Positions 1 to 7,535 of a stretch of 64,000 nt of DNA are shown here, piece after piece. A program made the translations under genes and the position numbers. The notes beneath the pieces were generated by a model that saw nothing but the letters and a program-made list of their open reading frames with translations, made no database searches and had not been told where the DNA came from. The stretch is from Pseudomonas nitroreducens NBRC 12694. GTDB lineage: Bacteria; Pseudomonadota; Gammaproteobacteria; Pseudomonadales; Pseudomonadaceae. The DNA lies in contig NZ_BDAI01000010.1 in assembly GCF_002091755.1 (NCBI RefSeq), positions 134,457-198,456 of the forward strand, written 5' to 3'. Within the stretch, counting starts at the first letter, position 1. The number at the start of each line of letters is the position of its first letter.

Positions 1-164
1 ACAGCCGCTACGCCAGCTTCGCCCAGTGCGAGTTCGAAGTTCGCGAGGTGGAGAACCTGTTCCGCCGCGAGAACATCGCCTACATCAATTCCACACATTT
101 CTCGGTGGAGGAAATCTCCGCGAAGATCCTGGTGGAAAAAGGTGTCGAGCGCCGCCTGAAGTAA
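1..164 (+). CDS. ppsR: PEP synthase regulatory protein, 3' end (partial)
   Basis: The window opens inside this gene; only the last 53 codons are present, read from base 3 and stopping at TAA 162-164. The tail contains the INSTHFSVEEISAKIL segment and ends in RRLK. This matches the C terminus of the DUF299 family, a bifunctional ADP-dependent kinase/Pi-dependent phosphorylase that switches phosphoenolpyruvate synthase off and on by phosphorylating and dephosphorylating it. The catalytic P-loop lies outside the window. The hairpin at 195-215 follows 30 bases after the stop. The family call is firm; the regulatory role is known from homologues. Confidence 0.85.
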   Translation, partial: SRYASFAQCEFEVREVENLFRRENIAYINSTHFSVEEISAKILVEKGVERRLK

Positions 165-193
165 TCCCTCCGAGACTCATCGCCTCTCCGCTC

Positions 194-222
194 GACGGCC
201 GGTCATACCGGCCGTTGATCTT
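194..222 (+). terminator. Hairpin terminator after ppsR
   Basis: A perfect 9-bp stem (195-203 with 207-215, 3-base loop) is followed by the moderately T-rich TTGATCTTT. It sits between ppsR and the next gene, so it is a plausible intrinsic terminator, although the T tract is imperfect. Confidence 0.55.
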
Positions 223-326
223 TCGGCAGCTTCTCGCCGCTGCGCCTATCATTCTCCAGACCCACGAATTACCCGTGACCTATGTCATGGGGCGGGCATT
301 CCACTGCAACGGCACAGGAGAGCGCC

Positions 327-1907
327 ATGCGAGAATGTCAGTACCTGGTTCTGGTCGTTTTGCTGGCGCTGTCGGGTTGCGATTCGGATAAACCACCCAA
401 AGCCAAGGCGGCCAACCCGAGCCCACCAGCCAACACTCAGCCCACCGCCGTGCCAGCGCCGCCCCCGGCCCAGGCTGCTGCGCCCGCGCCACCAGCCACC
501 GCCCCTGCCCCTGCAGAGCAACAGTCCCAGGCCGTATTCACCCCTGAGCAACTGGACCAGATGCTCGCGCCCCTCGCGCTGTATCCCGACTCTCTGCTGG
601 CGCAGGTGCTGATGGCGACCACCTATCCTGGCAATGTGGCCGACGCGGCAGCATGGTCGAAGGCGAACCCCAAAGTCAGTGGCGACGACGCCGTAAAGCA
701 GGTGGCAAATCAGCCATGGGACCCCAGCGTCCAGTCGCTGGTTGCCTTCCCGCTGGTACTGGCGACGCTGGGACAGGACCCGGTCTGGGTACAGCGGGTC
801 GGCGATGCCTTCCTGGCCCAGCCTGATGCGGTGATGGACGCCATCCAGCGCCTGCGTCGCCAGGCCCAGGCCGCCGGCAACCTGCAGTCGAATGAGCAGC
901 AGACCGTCACCGTTAAACCGGCGTCGCCGGCTCCCGCTCAGCCCGCGCCCAGCGGTGGTACCGCGGTTGTGCAGCAATCGGCGCCGGCGCAAACCATCAT
1001 CATCGAGCCGGCCGATCCGCAGGTGGTCTACGTCCCCAGCTACAACCCGACGCAGGTCTACGGCACCTGGGCCTATCCGTCGAGCCCACCGGTCTACTAC
1101 CCGCCTCCGCCCGAATACCCGGTAGCCACTGCACTGGCGACCGGCCTGGCATTTGGCGCTGGCGTCGCCATCGTCGGCTCGCTCTGGGGCGACTGCGACT
1201 GGGACGACCACGAGATCGACGTCGACGTGGAGCATTACAACAACTTCAACAGCAACCGGAACGTCAACGTCAACCGCGACTTCAACAGCAACCGCACCGT
1301 CAACGGCAATCGCACCGCCTGGCGCCATGACCCGACCTACCGCAACGGCGTGCCCTATCGCGATACCCGCAGCCGCGAGCAGTACAACCGCCGGCTTGCC
1401 GGTGGCGAGCAGCGCGAGGCCATGCGCGGCTTCGACTCGGCCAAGGCGCAGGAGCGCTCTCGCGCGCGGGAAAGCCTGGCCCAGCGGGGAGTCGCACCGC
1501 CTGCGAACAATCAGCAGGCACGTGAGCGCGCCCAGGCTGCGACCCGCGATCTGCGCGACAACCCGCAGGCCCTCCAGCGTGCCCAGCAGGCCAACCGCGA
1601 ACCGCGTGACGTCAACCAGGCCCGCCAGCGCGCGGAGAACGTGGCACAGAGCCGCAACGCACAATCCCAGCAGCGACCGAGGGCGCAGAACAACCAGAAA
1701 ATTCGTGAACAGGCCCGTCAGCAGCACGCCCGTACCCAGGCTCCCCGCAACAACGCCTTCGCCGGCGCCAACAATCCGCGGCAGACCCGCGAGCTCGCCA
1801 ACCGCGGGCAAGTCAGCCGCGCCGCTGCCAGCCGCCCGCAGGCGGCGCGCGCCGGGCATGCCGTACAACGACCTGCCCGCGCGCCTCGTGGCGGCGGACG
1901 CCGATAG
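327..1907 (+). CDS. DUF3300 family lipoprotein
   Basis: Predicted 526-aa envelope protein of the DUF3300 family, molecular function unknown. The ATG at 327 is preferred because AGGAG lies at 316-320 and it opens directly into a lipoprotein signal with lipobox LSGC (Cys18), followed by Asp19. A Pro/Ala-rich linker (about residues 23-70) leads to the conserved domain (about 75-260, including the LYPDSLLAQVLMA segment). A short Gly/Ala hydrophobic stretch follows, then a long Asn/Arg/Gln/Ala low-complexity tail from about residue 315 to the end. It forms a pair with the DUF2950 gene, whose ribosome-binding site overlaps this stop codon. Family call is from memory of the conserved core; role unknown. 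Confidence 0.85.
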   Translation: MRECQYLVLVVLLALSGCDSDKPPKAKAANPSPPANTQPTAVPAPPPAQAAAPAPPATAPAPAEQQSQAVFTPEQLDQMLAPLALYPDSLLAQVLMATTYPGNVADAAAWSKANPKVSGDDAVKQVANQPWDPSVQSLVAFPLVLATLGQDPVWVQRVGDAFLAQPDAVMDAIQRLRRQAQAAGNLQSNEQQTVTVKPASPAPAQPAPSGGTAVVQQSAPAQTIIIEPADPQVVYVPSYNPTQVYGTWAYPSSPPVYYPPPPEYPVATALATGLAFGAGVAIVGSLWGDCDWDDHEIDVDVEHYNNFNSNRNVNVNRDFNSNRTVNGNRTAWRHDPTYRNGVPYRDTRSREQYNRRLAGGEQREAMRGFDSAKAQERSRARESLAQRGVAPPANNQQARERAQAATRDLRDNPQALQRAQQANREPRDVNQARQRAENVAQSRNAQSQQRPRAQNNQKIREQARQQHARTQAPRNNAFAGANNPRQTRELANRGQVSRAAASRPQAARAGHAVQRPARAPRGGGRR

Positions 1908-1917
1908 GAGACGAGTC

Positions 1918-2811
1918 ATGCATATCGCATCGCGCCTGCTGGCGCTCGCCCTCCTGGGTGCGTTGCCCGGCCTCCTGCTGGCGCAGGAGTCCTTCCCCAC
2001 CCCGGAAGCCGCCGCCGACGCTTTCATCGCTGCACTCGGCACCGAAAAAGCCGATCCGGAGCGCCTCGCTGCCCTGCTCGGCAATGACTGGCACAACTAC
2101 ATCCCCACCGAAGGTATCGACCGCGACGAGGTGGACGCCTTCCTCGCGCACTATCGGGACAAGCACGAAATCCACAAGGACAACGCGAGGCGCGCGCATC
2201 TGGTGGTGGGCAACGATCCCTGGACGCTGCCCCTGCCCATCGAGCAGGAGAAAAAAGGCTGGGCATTCAACGCCAAGGCCGGCGGCGAGGAAATCCGCAT
2301 CCGCCGCATCGGTCGCAACGAGGAGTCGACCCTGGAAGCCGTGCAGGCCTACCACGATGCGCAGATGGACTTCGCCGAGGTCGACCGCAACGGTGACGGC
2401 ATCCTGGAATACGCACAGAAATTCGTCAGCAGCGACGGATACCACGATGGCCTGTACTGGCCCGAGGAAGAAGGCGGCGAGGAGAGCCCGCTCGGCCCGC
2501 TGTTCGGCGACGAACTGCCCGGTGACGGCTGGCACGGCTACCACTACCGCATCCTCACCGCCCAGGGGCCATCGGCACCGGGTGGCGCCTACGACTATAA
2601 GATCGGCGGCAGGATGACTCGCGGCTTTGCCCTGATCGCCTGGCCGGTGAAGTACGGCGACAGCGGTGTCATGAGCTTCATGATCAGCCACGACGGCGAG
2701 ATTTTCTCGAAGAACCTCGGCCCGGAGAGCGGCAAGATCGCCATGAAGATGAGCCGCTTCGACCCGGACAGCAGTTGGACCGAAGTCACTGCGCAAGAAG
2801 AAAAACCCTGA
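1918..2811 (+). CDS. DUF2950 family exported protein
   Basis: 297-aa protein with a clear N-terminal signal peptide (hydrophobic run ending GLLLAQ-ES), so probably periplasmic. The body (about residues 25-295) fits DUF2950, a family usually found next to DUF3300 genes; no enzymatic function is known to me. An EF-hand-like run, DRNGDGILE, lies near residue 160, but a single copy is not proof of calcium binding. The ATG at 1918 is supported by AGGAG at 1906-1910, which overlaps the upstream TAG, so the two genes are very likely co-transcribed and translationally coupled. Confidence 0.85.
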   Translation: MHIASRLLALALLGALPGLLLAQESFPTPEAAADAFIAALGTEKADPERLAALLGNDWHNYIPTEGIDRDEVDAFLAHYRDKHEIHKDNARRAHLVVGNDPWTLPLPIEQEKKGWAFNAKAGGEEIRIRRIGRNEESTLEAVQAYHDAQMDFAEVDRNGDGILEYAQKFVSSDGYHDGLYWPEEEGGEESPLGPLFGDELPGDGWHGYHYRILTAQGPSAPGGAYDYKIGGRMTRGFALIAWPVKYGDSGVMSFMISHDGEIFSKNLGPESGKIAMKMSRFDPDSSWTEVTAQEEKP

Positions 2812-2822
2812 CGCCCTGAACC

Positions 2823-2847
2823 CGTCCGGCCTTCCTGCGGTCGGACG
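2823..2847. terminator. Possible hairpin after the DUF3300/DUF2950 pair
   Basis: A 9-bp stem with one G-U pair (2823-2831 with 2839-2847, 7-base loop) begins 12 bases after the DUF2950 stop. There is no T tract, so it may be an RNA 3'-end stabiliser or a Rho-associated structure rather than an intrinsic terminator. The rest of 2848-3094 shows no gene. Confidence 0.3.
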
Positions 2848-3094
2848 GGACGGGGAAAGTCTGCCACTCGCCTCGCTGTTCGGCAGGTACGCGCCGGCCT
2901 GTCATTAGCCTGAAACAAATACCCTGCCAAGGCGCCAACCGACTGTCGCCAGCGAAAAACCACATGATAGAATTCGCCGCGCTATTGCCTGGCGTCACCA
3001 GGTCCCGCCGGCCGGCATGCCGGCCACAGCCATATGGGGTGACGACCGGGGCGTTTCTTTTCAAGGCTTTGCGGCCACTCACTCATCAAGGCCC

Positions 3095-3637
3095 ATGAGA
3101 CTCAAGCCCACTGCCCTGCTCCTCTTCCTGAGCATCTTTCTGCTTCCCGGCATCAGCGCCGCTGCCGGCAAGACCGTCTATGGCCTGAACGAATACGCAC
3201 GGATCAACGACCTGGACATCGAACTGGCCGCCAAGCTCGATACCGGCGCCAAGACCGCCTCCCTCAGCGCCCGCGATATCAAGCGCTTCAAGCGCGACGG
3301 CGAGACCTGGGTGCGCTTCTACCTGGCCACCGACACCGCCGACAGCCAGCCCATCGAGAAACCCCTGGCGCGCATCAGCAAGATCAAGCGCCGCCACGGC
3401 GACTACGACCCTGACGAAGGCAAGGCCTATACCGCGCGCCCGGTGATCGAACTGGAGCTGTGCATGGGCAAGGCCCTGCGCACCATCGAAGTGAACCTTA
3501 CCGACCGCAGCGCCTTCCAATACCCGCTTCTGATCGGCTCCGACGCGCTAAAGCGTTTCGGCGCCCTGGTCGACCCGAGCCTGAAATACGCTGCCGGCAA
3601 GCCCGGCTGCCAACCCGTAGCGAAACCTGCCGAGTAA
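3095..3637 (+). CDS. Putative 'ATP-dependent zinc protease' family, retropepsin-like
   Basis: 180-aa exported protein: signal peptide at residues 1-24, then a compact domain. The family (Pfam Zn_protease) is named as a zinc protease, but what I see is an aspartyl-protease-like active-site signature, KLDTGAKTAS with Asp49, and a later hydrophobic-Gly element, YPLLIGSD, near residue 142. Both are typical of retropepsin folds; no HExxH is present. ATG 3095 is chosen because it starts the signal peptide and follows AAGG. The stop is 4 bases before the next start, and the downstream partners are an inactive-transglutaminase membrane protein and an ATP-grasp ligase. Substrate unknown. Confidence 0.8.
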   Translation: MRLKPTALLLFLSIFLLPGISAAAGKTVYGLNEYARINDLDIELAAKLDTGAKTASLSARDIKRFKRDGETWVRFYLATDTADSQPIEKPLARISKIKRRHGDYDPDEGKAYTARPVIELELCMGKALRTIEVNLTDRSAFQYPLLIGSDALKRFGALVDPSLKYAAGKPGCQPVAKPAE

Positions 3638-3641
3638 TCCC

Positions 3642-5177
3642 ATGCGCTCTCTTACCCTGCATCTGAAGGTCCTGATCGCCATCCTGCTGACGCTGGGCGT
3701 CGCGATCACTGCCTACCAGATCTTCGTCCTCGGCATTCCCATGACCGAGGCCGAGACCGACGACCTGTGGAACATCGACGCCAAAGTCGAGTTCGTCGCC
3801 ACGCCGAAGACCCCGGTGAAGGTGCAGATGTTCGTGCCGCCGCTGACTCAGGATTACGTCAGCCTCAACGAGAGCTTCGTCTCCAACAACTACGGCGTGG
3901 GCATCAACCGCTCGGACGGCAACCGCAAGGTGACCTGGTCCTCGCGCCGCGCCAGCGGCCAGCAGACTCTCTACTACCGCCTGGTGCTGACCAAGCGCTA
4001 TGCCGGCGCCAGCGGCGAAAAAGCCAAGGAGAAAGGCCCGATCTTCCGCGACAGCCTGCCGCTCGAAGGCCCGGACAAGATCGCCGCCGAAGCGCTGATC
4101 GCGCCCATCCGCCAGCACTCGGCGGATGTCGAGACCTTCGTCAGCGAAGCCATCAAGCGCGCCAACAACCTCAATGACGACAACGTGAAGCTGCTGCTGG
4201 CCGGCGATACCAGCCTGGACAAGCGCTCCCACGTGGTCGAGACCCTGCTCGCCGTGGCCCACGTGCCGCTGGAGCGTGTGCACACCATCCGCCTGGTCGC
4301 CAACCAGCCGCAACAACCCGAACTCTGGCTGCGCAGCTACAACGGCAAGGAGTGGCTGTACTTCAACCCGGAAACCGGCGAACGCGGCCTGCCCAACGAC
4401 CGCCTGATATGGTGGCTGGGTGACGAGAGCCTGCTGTCCATCGAAGGCGGCAAGAAAGCGACGGTCAATTTCAGCCTGAACAGCAGCGAGATGAACGCCA
4501 TCCGCCTGGCCAAGCTGTCGGACGAGAACACCGACGCGGCCTTCCTCGAATACTCGCTGTACGGCCTGCCGCTGTCTACCCAGCAGACCTTCCAGATCAT
4601 GATCATGATCCCGTTCGGCGTGCTGGTGATCCTGGTGCTGCGCAACCTGATCGGCCTGCAGACCCTGGGTACCTTCACCCCGGTGCTGATCGCCCTGGCC
4701 TTCCGCGAGACCGGCCTGCAGTGGGGCATCGGCCTGTTCACGGTGATCACCGCCCTGGGCCTGTCGCTACGCTCGTACCTGGAACACCTGAAGTTGCAGA
4801 TGCTGCCGCGCCTGTCGGTGGTGCTGACCTTTGTGGTGGTGATGATCGCCGCTATCAGCCTGCTCAGCCACAAGCTCGGCTTCGAGAGCGGCCTGTCGGT
4901 CGCCCTGTTCCCGATGGTGATCCTGACCATGAGCATCGAACGCCTGTCGATCACCTGGGAAGAGCGCGGCGCCGCCCACGCCATGAAGGCTGCCATCGGC
5001 ACCCTGTTCGCCGCCGCCCTGGCGCACATCCTGATGCGCGTACCGGAACTGGTGTACTTCGTGTTCACCTTCCCGGCCGTGCTGCTGATCCTGGTGTCGT
5101 TCATGCTGGCGATGGGTCGCTACCGCGGTTACCGCCTGACCGAACTGTTCCGCTTCAAAGCCTTCCTCAAGGACTAA
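3642..5177 (+). CDS. Inactive transglutaminase fused to 7TM domain
   Basis: 511-aa inner-membrane protein. One N-terminal transmembrane helix (about 8-31) is followed by a periplasmic region (about 32-300) corresponding to the inactive transglutaminase-fold domain (family 'Transglut_i_TM'), with no convincing Cys-His-Asp triad. A C-terminal block of about seven hydrophobic helices runs from about 310 to 495 ('7TM_transglut'). It is the middle gene of a three-gene unit, starting 4 bases after the protease stop and ending 3 bases before the ligase start. A likely role, by inference, is a membrane scaffold coupling the exported protease to the cytoplasmic ATP-grasp enzyme. Family call firm; role not established here. 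Confidence 0.85.
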   Translation: MRSLTLHLKVLIAILLTLGVAITAYQIFVLGIPMTEAETDDLWNIDAKVEFVATPKTPVKVQMFVPPLTQDYVSLNESFVSNNYGVGINRSDGNRKVTWSSRRASGQQTLYYRLVLTKRYAGASGEKAKEKGPIFRDSLPLEGPDKIAAEALIAPIRQHSADVETFVSEAIKRANNLNDDNVKLLLAGDTSLDKRSHVVETLLAVAHVPLERVHTIRLVANQPQQPELWLRSYNGKEWLYFNPETGERGLPNDRLIWWLGDESLLSIEGGKKATVNFSLNSSEMNAIRLAKLSDENTDAAFLEYSLYGLPLSTQQTFQIMIMIPFGVLVILVLRNLIGLQTLGTFTPVLIALAFRETGLQWGIGLFTVITALGLSLRSYLEHLKLQMLPRLSVVLTFVVVMIAAISLLSHKLGFESGLSVALFPMVILTMSIERLSITWEERGAAHAMKAAIGTLFAAALAHILMRVPELVYFVFTFPAVLLILVSFMLAMGRYRGYRLTELFRFKAFLKD

Positions 5178-5180
5178 GCC

Positions 5181-6167
5181 ATGTTCGGCCTGATCAAGCG
5201 ATGGAAAGCCCTGGAAGCCAAAGGCATCATGGGCATCAACCGACGCAACGCGGACTACGTGCTCAAGTACAACCAGCGGCACCTGTACCCGATCGTCGAC
5301 GACAAGATCATCACCAAGCAGCGCGCCATCGAAGCGGGCATCCACGTACCGGAAATGTACGGGATCATCTCCACCGAGAAGGAGATCGAACGCCTGCCGG
5401 AAATCATCGGCGAGCGCAGCGACTTCGTGATCAAGCCGGCGCAGGGCGCCGGCGGCGACGGCATCCTGGTAATCGCCGACCGCTTCGAGGAACGCTACAA
5501 GACGGTCTCCGGGCGGATCATCAGCCACGAGGAAATCGAGCACCAGCTGTCGAGCATCCTCACCGGCCTGTACTCCCTGGGCGGCCACCGCGACCGCGCG
5601 CTGATCGAGTACCGGGTGACCCCGGACCAGATCTTCAAGAGCATCAGCTACGAAGGCGTGCCGGACATCCGCATCATCGTCCTGATGGGCTACCCGGTGA
5701 TGGCGATGCTCCGCCTGCCGACCCGCCAGTCCAACGGCAAGGCCAACCTGCACCAGGGCGCCATCGGCGTGGGTGTGGACCTGGCCACCGGCCTGACCCT
5801 GCGCGGCACCTGGCTGAACAACAAGATCAGCAAGCATCCGGACACCACCAATGCGGTGGACGGCGTGCAGTTGCCGAACTGGGACGGCTTCATGAAGCTC
5901 GCCGCCGGCTGCTACGAGCTATGCGGCCTGGGCTACATCGGCGTGGACATGGTGCTGGACCAGGATAAGGGCCCGCTGATCCTCGAGCTCAACGCCCGGC
6001 CCGGCCTGAACATCCAGATCGCCAACGACTGCGGCCTGACCCTGCGCACCCATGCCGTGGAGGCGCATATCGCCGAGCTGGAAGCCAAGGGCGTGAAGGA
6101 GACTGTGGAGGAGCGCGTGCGCTTCTCCCAGCAGCTGTTCGGCCATGTTCATCCGAAGGAAGTCTGA
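5181..6167 (+). CDS. Alpha-L-glutamate ligase-like ATP-grasp protein
   Basis: 328-aa cytoplasmic protein of the RimK-related ATP-grasp superfamily. Such enzymes join a carboxylate (as acyl phosphate) to an amine. Visible elements: the ATP-binding lysine segment FVIKPAQGAGGDGI near residues 82-95 and the Mg-binding ILELNARPGLNIQ near 269-281, so it appears catalytically intact. It is the last gene of the protease-7TM-ligase unit (3 bases after the previous stop) and is followed by a strong terminator. Homologues are annotated 'alpha-L-glutamate ligase-like', but the substrates cannot be read from sequence. Confidence 0.85.
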   Translation: MFGLIKRWKALEAKGIMGINRRNADYVLKYNQRHLYPIVDDKIITKQRAIEAGIHVPEMYGIISTEKEIERLPEIIGERSDFVIKPAQGAGGDGILVIADRFEERYKTVSGRIISHEEIEHQLSSILTGLYSLGGHRDRALIEYRVTPDQIFKSISYEGVPDIRIIVLMGYPVMAMLRLPTRQSNGKANLHQGAIGVGVDLATGLTLRGTWLNNKISKHPDTTNAVDGVQLPNWDGFMKLAAGCYELCGLGYIGVDMVLDQDKGPLILELNARPGLNIQIANDCGLTLRTHAVEAHIAELEAKGVKETVEERVRFSQQLFGHVHPKEV

Positions 6168-6183
6168 GTCGCCCTGCCCCAGG

Positions 6184-6211
6184 AAAAAGCCCGGCAAATG
6201 CCGGGCTTTTT
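6184..6211 (+). terminator. Intrinsic terminator
   Basis: A GC-rich stem, AGCCCGGC/GCCGGGCT, with flanking A5 and T5 tracts lies 17 bases after the ligase stop. It ends the protease-7TM-ligase operon; the A tract means it could also work on the minus strand. Confidence 0.9.
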
Positions 6212-6238
6212 CATGGGGTAGTCGCTGCGCTATCTACC

Positions 6239-6331
6239 TGTAGGAGCGAGCTTGCTCGCGAACGGATCCCCCGGCAACTCCGCAGTCGGGCGGTTCGCGA
6301 GCAATAACTAGGCGTCCCCCTCGGTCCTACA
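6239..6331. repeat. REP-type palindromic pair, one arm degraded
   Basis: A REP unit with core GGAGCGAGC lies at 6239-6263. A diverged inverted partner lies at 6294-6331, with its normal core replaced by unrelated bases. The same unit occurs as clean inverted pairs at 26646-26720, 38941-39010 and 49140-49209. Confidence 0.8.
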
Positions 6332-6343
6332 AAGAGCTTCAGC

Positions 6344-7525
6344 TCAGCGCACCACCGCCAGCTCGAAGCCCCCCTGGTCGCCGTGATCGCGCACCTTCAT
6401 CCCCGCCTCGTTCACCGCCAGGTTCTCCAGCGGGCGCTTGTACGGTTTGTTATCCAGAGTCTGCAGGCTGCGGTCCTCATCGGTGGTCAGCAACAGCACG
6501 TAGCGCTCGCCCTGGTTCGCACGCACCGGGATGGTCCCCTCGATAAACGCATAGCGGTACCAGGTTTCCGGATTGAGCTTGTACACCGCGTCGCTCACCA
6601 GCCGGGTCGGGCGTTTCTGCTCGTCGAGGAACAGCAGCGACGGGTAGACCACCTGGTGATTGGCGAAGCTGCGCACGCGCAGGCCGTAGACGCGCTGGGA
6701 GCTGGGCAACTTCATCGCCACGTAGTAGCTCTTGCCCATGGGGAAGTCGAAGCTCGGCGAGAACTTGTTCAGCTCCTCATAACGCGGTTCCTCGGCCGAC
6801 AGTTCGGTGAAGTCGCCCTCGCCCATCTGGTCGCAGCAGCGCCGCTGCAGGTCGACGTAGAGATCGTCCAGGGTCTTGCCGCTGCCCTTGAGCAGTGCCT
6901 TCATGGCGTCGGTCTGCTCGCCTGCACCATCGAGCCCCGGCAAGTTGCTCGGGCGTGTTTTCAGGTCGATCTGACGGCCTTCGGTGAAGGCGATCTGGCT
7001 GCCGCCCTGTTCGCCACGACGGAAGGTTTCGCCGCGCTGCTGCGCAGTGATCGGCGAGTTGCGTACCTGGCCCTTGTCGTCGACCCAGGTGAAGTAAGGG
7101 CTGCCGTTCTCGCTGCGGACGAAGCCGCGGTCCTCATAGGACTCGGCATCGATGTACTCGGAAGAATGATCACCGTTGGGCAGCACATAGTCGGCACGCC
7201 CAGGCGCGACCTGGCCGGCGGCGTAGAAGCTGTTCTGCAGGTTGCCCTGGGCATCGACCCAGGTGAAATAGCGCCTTTTGCTCTCCCCCGCTGGCCGGCT
7301 TCCCGGCCACTGGGTAGCGCTGACGTCGATCAACCGCGCTCGGTCGCTCCGGTCGATGCGTTTGTCCGCCTGGCGTTGCTGTTTGGCATAGCTGTCGTCG
7401 ACGAAGGTGTTGTGCACCTGGCCGCTGTCGTCGACCCACGACAGGTAGCGGCCGCTGGCGGCCTGCGCCGACGCACTCAGGCCGGCGGCGGCGATGCAGG
7501 AGATCAGGAGGGTCAGCCTGCCCAT
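6344..7525 (-). CDS. MalM-like exported protein with three WVD repeats (FilE-like)
   Basis: 393-aa exported protein: signal peptide (about 1-22), then three copies of a short motif, Y-[LF]-[ST]-W-V-D-x-x-G-x-x-x-N, at about residues 26-39, 85-98 and 143-156. These resemble DUF4124-type elements. A C-terminal domain (about 235-393) resembles MalM, the periplasmic maltose-operon protein. Two in-frame ATGs exist (7531 and 7525); I chose 7525 because GAGGG at 7533-7537 is then 7 bases away rather than 1. It is the last gene of the minus-strand operon, 10 bases after the FadL-like gene. The arrangement resembles FilE of the Acinetobacter 'fil' cluster (recalled, not searched). Function unproven. 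Confidence 0.7.
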   Translation of the reverse strand: MGRLTLLISCIAAAGLSASAQAASGRYLSWVDDSGQVHNTFVDDSYAKQQRQADKRIDRSDRARLIDVSATQWPGSRPAGESKRRYFTWVDAQGNLQNSFYAAGQVAPGRADYVLPNGDHSSEYIDAESYEDRGFVRSENGSPYFTWVDDKGQVRNSPITAQQRGETFRRGEQGGSQIAFTEGRQIDLKTRPSNLPGLDGAGEQTDAMKALLKGSGKTLDDLYVDLQRRCCDQMGEGDFTELSAEEPRYEELNKFSPSFDFPMGKSYYVAMKLPSSQRVYGLRVRSFANHQVVYPSLLFLDEQKRPTRLVSDAVYKLNPETWYRYAFIEGTIPVRANQGERYVLLLTTDEDRSLQTLDNKPYKRPLENLAVNEAGMKVRDHGDQGGFELAVVR

Positions 7526-7535
7526 GTTCATGCCC

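Noticed and set aside
285..2096. 603-codon minus-strand frame across the DUF3300 gene
   Set aside because: High-GC mirror frame. The plus strand carries a lipoprotein signal, a recognised domain and proper start sites; the mirror product is Val/Ala/Arg low-complexity.
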